8,416 nt of DNA, from contig JASGCR010000083.1 in NCBI GenBank assembly GCA_030054015.1, positions 1-8,416 of the forward strand, in the 5' to 3' direction. The notes beneath the pieces are model-generated. The model made no database searches. It saw only the letters and a program-made list of their open reading frames with translations, and was not told the DNA's origin. Source of the DNA: Candidatus Symbiobacter sp. GTDB taxonomy: Bacteria; Pseudomonadota; Alphaproteobacteria; Elsterales; Elsteraceae. Shown one piece after another: positions 1 through 6,801 of this stretch. The translations under genes were made by a program, and so were the position numbers. Every line of letters begins with the position of its first letter. The first letter of the stretch is position 1.

Positions 1-118
1 AAGCTTTTCTATCCCCCCCTTCCTAAGCAGGAAGGGGGGGTCAGAGATTTTTTCGACTTATTGAGACTTTCCTAAAGAAGGGGGGGTAAAACTAGACTTA
101 TTTAGACCTTCCTTAATT
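1..118. repeat. Intergenic palindromic repeat array, left copy
   Basis: This is a mosaic of two motifs that recur at the right end of the window. Motif one is a hairpin core of C7-TTCCT, a 4-nt loop and AGGAA-G7 (13-40), with a degenerate half core at 69-86 that keeps only the G-rich arm. Motif two is a 13-mer, GACTTATTNRGAC, at 55-67 and 95-107. Positions 72-99 are an exact reverse complement of 8387-8414 (28 nt). The last repeat unit continues into TCCTTAA, which contains the birA stop codon at 113-115. The left edge (5-12) resembles the inner flank of the right-hand element, so the array probably continues beyond the window. No coding sequence is visible. It looks like a REP- or MITE-like intergenic repeat, but I do not recognise a named family. 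Confidence 0.85.
13..40. repeat. Perfect 12-bp stem hairpin, loop AAGC
   Basis: Positions 13-24 (CCCCCCCTTCCT) pair perfectly with 29-40 around the 4-nt loop AAGC (25-28). The stem is very GC-rich at its base. It lies about 70 bp downstream of the birA stop and could slow or end transcription. It is not a canonical intrinsic terminator for the minus-strand operon, because the bases after it on that strand are ATAGAAAAGC rather than a T run. On the plus strand a T6 tract (48-53) follows, but 8 nt away. It is best read as the core of the repeat family. Confidence 0.9.
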
Positions 119-1090
119 CATATGATAGGCTGGAAATTGCCAATCGCCACTGTAAAAATTTTGCACCAAACCCTTTTCCGTTTGTAACTTTATGCCACCT
201 CCATCATTGATGCCAAGGAAAATCCCACTCTGGGCCGGGCGGTTGGCGGCGGGCGGCAAGGCAATGCTGTGTCCCAACGCAAAGGCCGCCGCCATCCAGG
301 CCTCGCCAATCGGGGCAAAGCCGTGGGTTTGCCAAACGTCCAGCCAATGATCCAAGCCATAGGTTAATTCGGCCAGGATATTTTCCAGCGGCGGCAATTT
401 TTGCTCGAGCCCGATCAAAGCCGAGAGATGGGTGGTGCGATATTCTGGACGCGGCGGCGGCGATGCCACCAAATTCAGCCCCACCCCAATCACCAAAAAA
501 TCAATCTCATGATAATTGATCCGCGCCGTGAGGTTTTCGTTTTGGCTCCGCGAAAATTCGGTTTCGACCAAAATTCCACCGATTTTGGCGGCGTGGCCGG
601 TTTGGCGATCGACATAAAGCAAATCATTCGGCCATTTTAACTTTATCGCCGCGGGATCATGGCAATATTTTTGCAGCATGTGCTGACATGCCACCGCCGT
701 GACCAGGGATATTTGCCCGGCCTGGCTTGGACTCAGGGCGCGATCAAACCGCGCCCGCGGGTATAACAGCAAGGAATAATAGAGATTGCCGGCGCAGCCC
801 CACCAGGCACGTCCTTGGCGACCGCGCCCCTGGGTTTGGAGTCCCGCCGCCACGACCAGCGGATTTTTCCCCTCCCCATTATTTTCGCCCGATTTTGTCG
901 CCGACCTGGTTGCCACCCCCGTCCCCGTTCCCGTCCCCGTCCCTGTTCCCTGGGCTAAAATTTTGGCACGGGCGTTGGTGCTGTCAATTTCGTCATACCA
1001 GACAAAGCGATAGCCCGGCGGCAAATTCACCGGTCTGGCGGCGGCGGCGGCGACGACCGCAGCCGCGTCAGAGGGTGCGAGATTACTCAC
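113..1090 (-). CDS. birA: Biotin-[acetyl-CoA-carboxylase] ligase, class I (no DNA-binding domain)
   Basis: The enzyme activates biotin with ATP to biotinyl-5'-AMP and transfers it to the acceptor lysine of biotin carboxyl carrier proteins in the cytoplasm. From a GTG start at 1090 it is 325 residues. The biotin/ATP loop GRGRQGR is at about residues 88-94, KWPND at 152-156, and the KIGGILVE strand (equivalent to E. coli Lys183) at about 169. A C-terminal SH3-like domain follows. There is no N-terminal winged helix, so it should not act as a repressor. GTG 1090 is chosen because GGAAAGG lies just upstream and the resulting start overlaps the nuoN stop by 8 nt. In-frame ATGs at 1117 and 1156 would overlap nuoN more and have weaker or no ribosome binding sites. 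A Thr-Gly repeat insertion (about residues 49-76) sits just before the catalytic loop. The 3' end abuts a repeat array. Confidence 0.93.
   Translation of the reverse strand: MSNLAPSDAAAVVAAAAARPVNLPPGYRFVWYDEIDSTNARAKILAQGTGTGTGTGTGVATRSATKSGENNGEGKNPLVVAAGLQTQGRGRQGRAWWGCAGNLYYSLLLYPRARFDRALSPSQAGQISLVTAVACQHMLQKYCHDPAAIKLKWPNDLLYVDRQTGHAAKIGGILVETEFSRSQNENLTARINYHEIDFLVIGVGLNLVASPPPRPEYRTTHLSALIGLEQKLPPLENILAELTYGLDHWLDVWQTHGFAPIGEAWMAAAFALGHSIALPPAANRPAQSGIFLGINDGGGIKLQTEKGLVQNFYSGDWQFPAYHMN
918..950. repeat. Hexanucleotide tandem repeat inside birA
   Basis: About five and a half copies of a 6-bp unit, CCCGTC with variants CCCGTT and CCTGTT on the plus strand, are read from the minus strand as five Thr-Gly dipeptides. 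The period is a multiple of three, so copy-number change keeps the frame. It lies in a variable segment between the STN helix and the biotin-binding loop of BirA. Confidence 0.9.
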
Positions 1091-2627
1091 TGCCTTTCCA
1101 CAAATCTGTGGCCGCATGGCGCACCCAATCGATATAACCATTCGGCCATAAAACAAACCATAAAATCACCATGGCGGTGAGGCCAATCACCCAGGCCACT
1201 TCGCGCGGAAGCGGGTCAAGCGCACCCTTGGCCTGGGGCGGATCAAAATAAATTAATTTTATGATACGGCAATAATAATAGGCACTGACGACGCTGGACA
1301 ACACGCCCACCACCGCCAAGGCAATCAAATTATTATCAATCGCGCTGCGGAAAATATAGAATTTCGCAAAGAATCCGGCCAAAGGCGGAATGCCCGCCAT
1401 CGAAAACATAAACACCGCCAAGGCCGCCGCCAGCCAAGGATGATATTTCGCCAAACCCGCCAAATCGGACAATTCGTCCAAAGGCTTGCCGCCGCGCGTC
1501 ATCGCCAAAATACAGCCAAATGTCCCCAATGTCATCGGCACATAAATGCCAAGATAGACCAAGGTCGCGGCATAGGCATCGGCATTATTGCCCGCCAAAC
1601 CGATCAAACCATAACCCACATGCGAAATCGCGCTATAGGCCATAAGCCGTTTGATGCTGCGCTGATTAATCGCCGCCAAAGACCCCACCACCATCGAAGC
1701 CATGGATAAAACCACCAAAATCTGCCCAGCCTCGACGTGAAATTCCCCAAAAACCTCGACCAACAAGCGCATGATCACCGCAAATCCCGCCAATTTTGGC
1801 ACCACGGCAAAGAAATTGGTGATCGGGGTGGGGGCACCCTCATACACATCCGGCGTCCACATGTGAAACGGCACCGCCGAAATCTTAAACCCAATTCCGG
1901 TAATGATAAATATCATGCCGATCAAGATGCCATAAGGCATAACGCCGCCATTTTGGGTGGCAATATTATTGGCGATGGCATCATAATTCAACGCGCCGGT
2001 AAAGCCGTAAAGCAATGACATGCCATACAGCAACAACCCGGAAGACAAAGCCCCCAACACAAAATATTTTAATCCCGCTTCGGACGAGCGCCGCGATTCC
2101 CGTTGCGACGAGGCCAAGACATACAAAGCCAGATTCTGTAATTCCAAGCCCAAAAATAAGACGATTAAATTATTGGCGGCCACCATTTGCGTCATGCCAA
2201 TCACGGCAAATAACATCAAAACCGGCAATTCAAACATCGCCGCCTTGGCCCGCATCAGCCAACGCCAACCCACCAACAGGGAAAAACCCGTCCCGATCAA
2301 AATAAAGATTTTGACCGCATGACCAAACCGGTCTATGCGCAGCATTCCGGACAGAATCTCGTTGCCATCTGGCACGGTTTGCGGCAGGCTTGCCATCAAG
2401 GCCAGGGCAATGACCAGCATCGCCCCGCCAGCCAGCAGCCAATTTTTACGGTTTGCCGCGACGGCAATGGTCGCCTCATCTTTCATGGTTGTCTTGACCC
2501 CGCCGCCGCCCGCCAATGGCGCAATTTTCTCTCCCCGCATAAAGGCCCCGATCATCAGCAAGGATAAGGCCCCAAGCAAGAGGATTATTTCAGGCAGCAA
2601 GTATATTATGTCATGAAGATGCGGCAT
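1083..2627 (-). CDS. nuoN: NADH-quinone oxidoreductase subunit N
   Basis: This is an antiporter-like, proton-pumping membrane subunit of complex I, next to NuoK and NuoM in the membrane arm. It has 514 residues and is strongly hydrophobic, consistent with about 14 membrane helices. By alignment from memory with E. coli NuoN, the channel residues are present: Glu162 (Glu133 in E. coli), Lys248 in FKISAVPFHMWTPDVYEGAP (Lys217), Lys278 (Lys247), His336 in AISHVGY (His305) and Lys422 in FFAKFYI (Lys395). The hydrophilic segment at about residues 31-62 (Gly-rich, then mixed charge) is longer than I would expect between the first helices. The ATG at 2627 follows the nuoM stop by 7 bp, with AGGA about 11 nt upstream; it is the only reasonable start. 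The stop overlaps the birA start. The sequence looks intact. Confidence 0.97.
   Translation of the reverse strand: MPHLHDIIYLLPEIILLLGALSLLMIGAFMRGEKIAPLAGGGGVKTTMKDEATIAVAANRKNWLLAGGAMLVIALALMASLPQTVPDGNEILSGMLRIDRFGHAVKIFILIGTGFSLLVGWRWLMRAKAAMFELPVLMLFAVIGMTQMVAANNLIVLFLGLELQNLALYVLASSQRESRRSSEAGLKYFVLGALSSGLLLYGMSLLYGFTGALNYDAIANNIATQNGGVMPYGILIGMIFIITGIGFKISAVPFHMWTPDVYEGAPTPITNFFAVVPKLAGFAVIMRLLVEVFGEFHVEAGQILVVLSMASMVVGSLAAINQRSIKRLMAYSAISHVGYGLIGLAGNNADAYAATLVYLGIYVPMTLGTFGCILAMTRGGKPLDELSDLAGLAKYHPWLAAALAVFMFSMAGIPPLAGFFAKFYIFRSAIDNNLIALAVVGVLSSVVSAYYYCRIIKLIYFDPPQAKGALDPLPREVAWVIGLTAMVILWFVLWPNGYIDWVRHAATDLWKGSE
1093..1099 (-). promoter_or_regulatory. Ribosome binding site that decides the birA start
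   Basis: GGAAAGG on the minus strand lies inside the end of nuoN. Its GGA core is 6 nt and its AAGG 2 nt before GTG at 1090. The alternative ATG at 1156 has no purine-rich stretch before it, and that at 1117 has only a partial GGGTG. The position suggests that birA is translated in coupling with nuoN. This is inference from spacing only. Confidence 0.55.
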
Positions 2628-2634
2628 GATGTGA

Positions 2635-4446
2635 TTAATCCTGGTCGGTCGGCTTGGCGATTATGCTTGCGCTTAAAGGCAGGCGGGTGGGTGATGGGGA
2701 CAGATTTGATTGAGACAGATTTGATTGAGACAGATTTGATTGGGACAGATTTGATGGTGCCAGGCTTGATTGGGACAGGCTGGCGGCGGCGACCACCATC
2801 GGGTCTTGGCTTAAAACCGGTTTTTGCTGCCATTTTGCCCATTGGTGTTGGACGATAAAATCCGCAGGTTCGGCCTGGGCAATCGCCACATGGTAATTTT
2901 CGACCAATTTATCGATGCTGGCTTGCATCGGGGATAAAAAGCTTTGCGGATAAATCCCCATCCACAAAACCAAAATCACCAACGGGACAAAAAGAGCGAT
3001 TTCGCGTCGGCTTACATCCCATAAATCTTGTAAGTCTGCTTTGTCTAACTTGCCGAAAATGACGCGGCGATAAAGCGACAAGGCATAGGCCGCCCCCAAA
3101 ATCACCCCCAAAGCCGCCAAAGCCGCCAGGATAATATGGATTTGATAGGCCCCAACCAAAATCAAAATCTCGCCCACAAAGCCCGATGTCAGAGGCAGCC
3201 CAATCGAGGCAAAGGTAAAGAGCATAAAAATCGCCGCATATTTCGGCATGACTTTAACGATCCCGCCATAACGCGCAATTTCCCGCGTGTGCAAACGGTC
3301 ATAAACCACCCCGACACAGAGAAACAACGCGCCCGATACCAGCCCGTGACTGATCATTTGCAGCACCGCGCCTTGTACGCCTTGGCTGCTGAGGGTGAAC
3401 AAGCCAATCGTGACAAAACCCATATGCGCGACCGAAGAATAGGCGATCAGTTTCTTCATATCCTTTTGCGCCAAGGCCACCAAAGATGTGTAAATAATCG
3501 CCACCACCGACAAAGTGAAAATAAACGGTGCAAATTCAGCCGAGGCGATGGGAAACATCGGAATCGAAAAGCGCAAAAAACCATAGCCGCCCATTTTAAG
3601 CAACACACCCGCCAATATCACTGATCCGGCGGTGGGGGCCTCGACATGGGCATCGGGCAGCCAAGTGTGAAACGGCCACATCGGTACCTTGACGGCAAAG
3701 GCGGCAAAAAATGCCAGCCATAAAATATATTGCCAATGCACCGGAAAACTATAGCCCAATAATTCAACCATATCGCTGGTGCCGGCATTGTGAATCATGG
3801 CCAAAATCGCCAGCAACATCAGCACCGAACCGGTCAAAGTATAAAGAAAAAACTTAAAGGCGGCATAGACGCGGCGTTCGCCCCCCCAAATTCCGACAAT
3901 CAGGAACATGGGGATCAGCACCCCCTCAAAAAAAACGTAAAATGTCACGATATTTAACGCCGCAAACATGCCCACCATCATGATTTCGAGCAGTAAAAAC
4001 GCGATCATATAATCCCGCACCCGCATCGTCACCGAACGCCACGAGGCCAAAATGCAAATCGGGGTGAGCAACGTCGATAACAAGACGAAAAATAACGAAA
4101 TACCATCAATGCCGGCATGATAACGAAGGCCAAGTGCTTGAATCCATTGGTGATTTTCTTCAAATTGAAAACCAGGTAGCGTCGCGTCAAAGCCCGTCCA
4201 TAACAATAACGACAATAAAAACACCAATCCCGATGTGATAAGTGCCACCCAACGCGGGAAATCGCTTTTCCACGAGACATGATGCGGGGCGTGATTTGGC
4301 TGATGGGCGTGATGGGCATCCCCGGACGCAGGGGCGGTTGCTTTAACATCTGCTCGCAAAAATAAAGGCGCAACCAGAATCACCGCAATCCCCAAAAGCG
4401 GCAAAAATGTGATCAAACTGAGTAAACCACCGTCAAACATCATCAT
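2635..4446 (-). CDS. nuoM: NADH-quinone oxidoreductase subunit M with C-terminal extension
   Basis: This is the middle antiporter-like proton-pumping subunit of the complex I membrane arm, between NuoN and NuoL. It has 603 residues, where about 500 is usual. Key residues match E. coli NuoM by motif: Glu174 in FFEG (Glu144), Lys253 in VKVPMWPFHTWLPDAH (Lys234), Lys284 (Lys265), His341 and His367 (His322, His348) and Glu426 in GEILIL (Glu407). The extra length is in two places. A His-rich hydrophilic loop (about 32-60, six His) follows helix 1. A tail of about 80 residues from about 524 includes Ser-Asn-Leu-Ser-Gln repeats. Three ATG codons in a row (4446, 4443, 4440) open the gene. AGGGGA directly touches the first, so the third, 6 nt away, is the likeliest real start (601 residues). 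The spacer to nuoL is 8 bp and to nuoN 7 bp. Confidence 0.97.
   Translation of the reverse strand: MMMFDGGLLSLITFLPLLGIAVILVAPLFLRADVKATAPASGDAHHAHQPNHAPHHVSWKSDFPRWVALITSGLVFLLSLLLWTGFDATLPGFQFEENHQWIQALGLRYHAGIDGISLFFVLLSTLLTPICILASWRSVTMRVRDYMIAFLLLEIMMVGMFAALNIVTFYVFFEGVLIPMFLIVGIWGGERRVYAAFKFFLYTLTGSVLMLLAILAMIHNAGTSDMVELLGYSFPVHWQYILWLAFFAAFAVKVPMWPFHTWLPDAHVEAPTAGSVILAGVLLKMGGYGFLRFSIPMFPIASAEFAPFIFTLSVVAIIYTSLVALAQKDMKKLIAYSSVAHMGFVTIGLFTLSSQGVQGAVLQMISHGLVSGALFLCVGVVYDRLHTREIARYGGIVKVMPKYAAIFMLFTFASIGLPLTSGFVGEILILVGAYQIHIILAALAALGVILGAAYALSLYRRVIFGKLDKADLQDLWDVSRREIALFVPLVILVLWMGIYPQSFLSPMQASIDKLVENYHVAIAQAEPADFIVQHQWAKWQQKPVLSQDPMVVAAASLSQSSLAPSNLSQSNLSQSNLSQSNLSPSPTRLPLSASIIAKPTDQD
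2699..2773. repeat. 15-bp tandem repeat in the 3' end of nuoM
   Basis: Five consecutive 15-bp units start at 2699, 2714, 2729, 2744 and 2759. The consensus on the plus strand is GACAGATTTGATTGA. The first two are identical, the third differs by one base, and the fourth and fifth are more diverged. A partial sixth (GACAGGCTGG) follows at 2774. Read from the minus strand they encode the pentapeptide Ser-Asn-Leu-Ser-Gln. The identity of inner units suggests recent slippage or unequal exchange. Confidence 0.93.
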
Positions 4447-4452
4447 TCCCCT
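4447..4452 (-). promoter_or_regulatory. Ribosome binding site of nuoM
   Basis: AGGGGA on the minus strand lies between the nuoL stop and a run of three ATG codons. It is 0, 3 and 6 nt from the first, second and third ATG. Usual spacing (about 5-9 nt) favours the third ATG at 4440. This affects only the first two residues of NuoM. Confidence 0.6.
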
Positions 4453-4454
4453 GG

Positions 4455-6443
4455 TTAAAATATGCCGTTGCTTTGCCGCAGCAAAAACCAGCTAATGATC
4501 GCCACCAAGCCTATTAACATGGCAAAAGCATAGTGATACACATAACCGGTTTGCCAACCCGACACGAAACGCGACCCCAGGCGGGTTACCGCCGCAATCC
4601 CATCGGGGCCAAAGCGGTCAATGGTTTTCACATCGCCAGTTTGCCACAAAAACCGTCCCAGTTTTTGCGCCGGTTGCACGAACAGAAAATCATATAATTC
4701 GTCAAAATACCATTTATGGTAAAAAAAGCGATGCACCGGCGCAAACATATTCACGATGCGATGCGGCCAGCCTGGGAAAATCACATACAGCAAAAATGCG
4801 ACCAAAATCCCGGCCCCGCCGGCCAGGCTGGGCAAAATCATCCGCCAACCCGATAACAGGCTGGTGCCGTACAGCATGTCGGCTTTGACCAGGGCATCAT
4901 GATCGGGCGAGGCGACCAAGACATGTTGCCAGAAATCTCTGCGGGCTTCGCCCACGAACCATTCTTCGCCGTAATAGCCCAACAACAACGCCCCTGCCGC
5001 CAAAACGAATAAGGGCAATAACATCACCCAGGGCGATTCATGGACATGCGCCATCGTATGTTCACCGGCGCGGGAGGGGCCATGGAAAGCGAGGAAAATC
5101 AATCGGAACGAATAAATGGCGGTTAAAAATGCCACCAAGGTACCGACAATATAAGCCCAATTGCCAAATACGGTACCCGATGCCAAGGCGGCCTCTAAAA
5201 TCGAATGTTTGGAGTAATAACCGGCAAAGGGCGGTATCCCCGCCAAGGCCAAGGAACCAATCCACATAAGGCCATAAGTCACCGGAATCAAACGCCAAAT
5301 GCCGCCCATTTTGCGCATATCTTGCTCGCCGCTCATGGCATGGATGACGCCACCCGCCCCCAAAAACAGCAAAGCCTTAAACGCCGCATGGGTCACCAAA
5401 TGGAACATCGCCGCGCCATAGGCCGACAAACCCGCGGCAAACACCATATACCCCAATTGCGAACAGGTTGAATAAGCAATCACTCGTTTAATGTCGAATT
5501 GGGTGAGGGCGACCGTCGCGGCGAATAAACAGGTCGCCGCCCCCACCACCGTCACCACATCACGCGCAAATTCGGCATGAGCAAATAAAGGCGACAGGCG
5601 GCACAGCATAAACACCCCCGCCGTCACCATCGTCGCGGCATGGATCAAGGCCGAGACCGGGGTAGGGCCTTCCATCGCATCCGGCAGCCAGGTGTGCAAT
5701 CCCAATTGCGCCGATTTGCCCATGGCTCCGACAAATAACAACAGACAAATCAGGGTCAAAGCGGGGACATCATAGCCCACCAGGTTAATGGTGCGGCGGC
5801 TGGCTTCCTCGGCTCCATTAAAGACCGCGTCAAAGCCGATGCTGCCAAACAGCGAGAATACCGCCAAAACCCCCAGGGCAAAGCCAAAATCCCCGACGCG
5901 GTTGACGACAAAGGCCTTGATGGCGGCTTTGTTGGCAGAATCGCGCTCATACCAAAATCCAATCAAAGCGTACGAGGCAAATCCAACCCCTTCCCAGCCA
6001 AAATAAAGCTGGAGAAAATCATTAGCCGTCACCAACATCAACATGGCAAAGGTAAACAGCGACAAATAAGCCATAAAACGCGGACGCGACGGATCGTGGC
6101 TCATATAGCCAATCGAATAAAGATGTACCATCGCCGAAACCGATGTCACCACCAAAATCATCACTTCCGACAAACGGTCAAGCCGCAGCGACCAATTGAC
6201 CGTGAACGAACCCGAACTCACCCATTGGAAAATCGGGATGATCTTGACGTCATTTACGCCCAATCTATGGGTGACATCGGCCCCGTGATTTAAGGAAAAA
6301 GCAAACAGCATCACCCCCAATATGGCGGCGGTGAATATGGCCAAGGTGGTGATGATTTCGCTGTTGCGCGCCCCAATCCAACGCCCGCCAAACCCAGCAA
6401 TGAGGGCCGCCAGTAACGGCAGAAAAACAATTAATATTTCCAT
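4455..6443 (-). CDS. nuoL: NADH-quinone oxidoreductase subunit L
   Basis: This is the distal antiporter-like proton-pumping subunit of complex I, whose C-terminal lateral helix braces the membrane arm. It has 662 residues, in the family range, with about 16 membrane helices expected. Channel residues are present by motif: Glu151 in GWEGVG (Glu144 in E. coli), Asp185 in NRVGD (Asp178), Lys243 in GKSAQLGLHTWLPDAMEGP (Lys229), His268 in ALIHAATM (His254), Lys356 in HAAFKALLFL (Lys342) and Lys412 in YYSKHSI (Lys399). The segment YFDELYDFLFVQP (579-591), typical of alphaproteobacterial and mitochondrial-type NuoL, precedes the C-terminal anchor helix near 636-655. The ATG at 6443 is 10 bp after nuoK. 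Its ribosome binding site TAAGGG includes the nuoK stop codon and is 7 nt from the start, so translation is probably coupled. No defects seen. Confidence 0.98.
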   Translation of the reverse strand: MEILIVFLPLLAALIAGFGGRWIGARNSEIITTLAIFTAAILGVMLFAFSLNHGADVTHRLGVNDVKIIPIFQWVSSGSFTVNWSLRLDRLSEVMILVVTSVSAMVHLYSIGYMSHDPSRPRFMAYLSLFTFAMLMLVTANDFLQLYFGWEGVGFASYALIGFWYERDSANKAAIKAFVVNRVGDFGFALGVLAVFSLFGSIGFDAVFNGAEEASRRTINLVGYDVPALTLICLLLFVGAMGKSAQLGLHTWLPDAMEGPTPVSALIHAATMVTAGVFMLCRLSPLFAHAEFARDVVTVVGAATCLFAATVALTQFDIKRVIAYSTCSQLGYMVFAAGLSAYGAAMFHLVTHAAFKALLFLGAGGVIHAMSGEQDMRKMGGIWRLIPVTYGLMWIGSLALAGIPPFAGYYSKHSILEAALASGTVFGNWAYIVGTLVAFLTAIYSFRLIFLAFHGPSRAGEHTMAHVHESPWVMLLPLFVLAAGALLLGYYGEEWFVGEARRDFWQHVLVASPDHDALVKADMLYGTSLLSGWRMILPSLAGGAGILVAFLLYVIFPGWPHRIVNMFAPVHRFFYHKWYFDELYDFLFVQPAQKLGRFLWQTGDVKTIDRFGPDGIAAVTRLGSRFVSGWQTGYVYHYAFAMLIGLVAIISWFLLRQSNGIF

Positions 6444-6453
6444 CGGGAAACCC

Positions 6454-6801
6454 TTACCCCTGCATCATATTGGCATCGTCAACCGCAATGGTGCCGCGGT
6501 TGCGAAAATAAATCAGTAAAATGGCCAAGCCTATGGCGGCCTCAGCCGCCGCCACGGTCAAAATGAACAAGGCAAAGATTTGCCCGCCCAAATCACCCAA
6601 TTGGTGCGAAAAAGCAACGAAATTAAGATTGACGGCCAATAACATAAGTTCAATCGACATCAGCATGACGATGACATTGCGGCGATTGAGAAAAATGCCA
6701 AACACGCCCAAGGTAAACAAAACCGCCGCCACCACAAGATAGGGCGCAATCGAGGTCATGGGCAGGGTGATAAGGCTTGCCAAAGATAAACCATTGCTCA
6801 T
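6454..6801 (-). CDS. nuoK: NADH-quinone oxidoreductase subunit K
   Basis: This small membrane subunit of complex I (homologue of mitochondrial ND4L) has three helices and lies between NuoJ and NuoN. It has 115 residues; alphaproteobacterial NuoK is usually about 101-102. The two conserved membrane glutamates are at 51 in MSIELMLLAVN and 87 in AAAEAAIGLA (Glu36 and Glu72 in E. coli). The extra length is at the N-terminus. The ATG at 6801 overlaps the nuoJ stop as ATGA, with a weak AAAGAAAG upstream. An internal ATG at 6759 would give the usual 101 residues (MTSIAPYLVV) but has no ribosome binding site in front. I keep 6801 because of the ATGA coupling, with moderate confidence in that start. 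Confidence 0.97.
   Translation of the reverse strand: MSNGLSLASLITLPMTSIAPYLVVAAVLFTLGVFGIFLNRRNVIVMLMSIELMLLAVNLNFVAFSHQLGDLGGQIFALFILTVAAAEAAIGLAILLIYFRNRGTIAVDDANMMQG

Noticed and set aside
13..53. Intrinsic terminator downstream of birA
   Set aside because: The stem is strong, but there is no T run directly after it on the minus strand, and on the plus strand the T6 is 8 nt away. The same core lies upstream of nuoI, so a terminator role is not specific.
34..86. G-quadruplex formed by the two G7 tracts
   Set aside because: Only two long G tracts, about 40 nt apart, and the first is fully paired in a perfect hairpin, which should win.
727..1137. 136-codon plus-strand frame rich in Pro and Arg inside birA
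   Set aside because: It is the antisense shadow of birA; its Pro/Ser-rich stretch is the hexanucleotide repeat read in another frame.
2606..2858. Overlapping open frames on both strands with repeated short peptides near the nuoM/nuoN junction
   Set aside because: The 15-bp tandem repeat has no stop codons in several frames, so repeated peptides appear in any of them. The nuoM frame explains the region.
3136..3624. 162-codon open frame on the plus strand inside nuoM
   Set aside because: It is antisense to strongly conserved NuoM sequence, its product is a compositionally odd His/Arg/Gln-rich chain with no recognisable motif, and no ribosome binding site or neighbour supports it.
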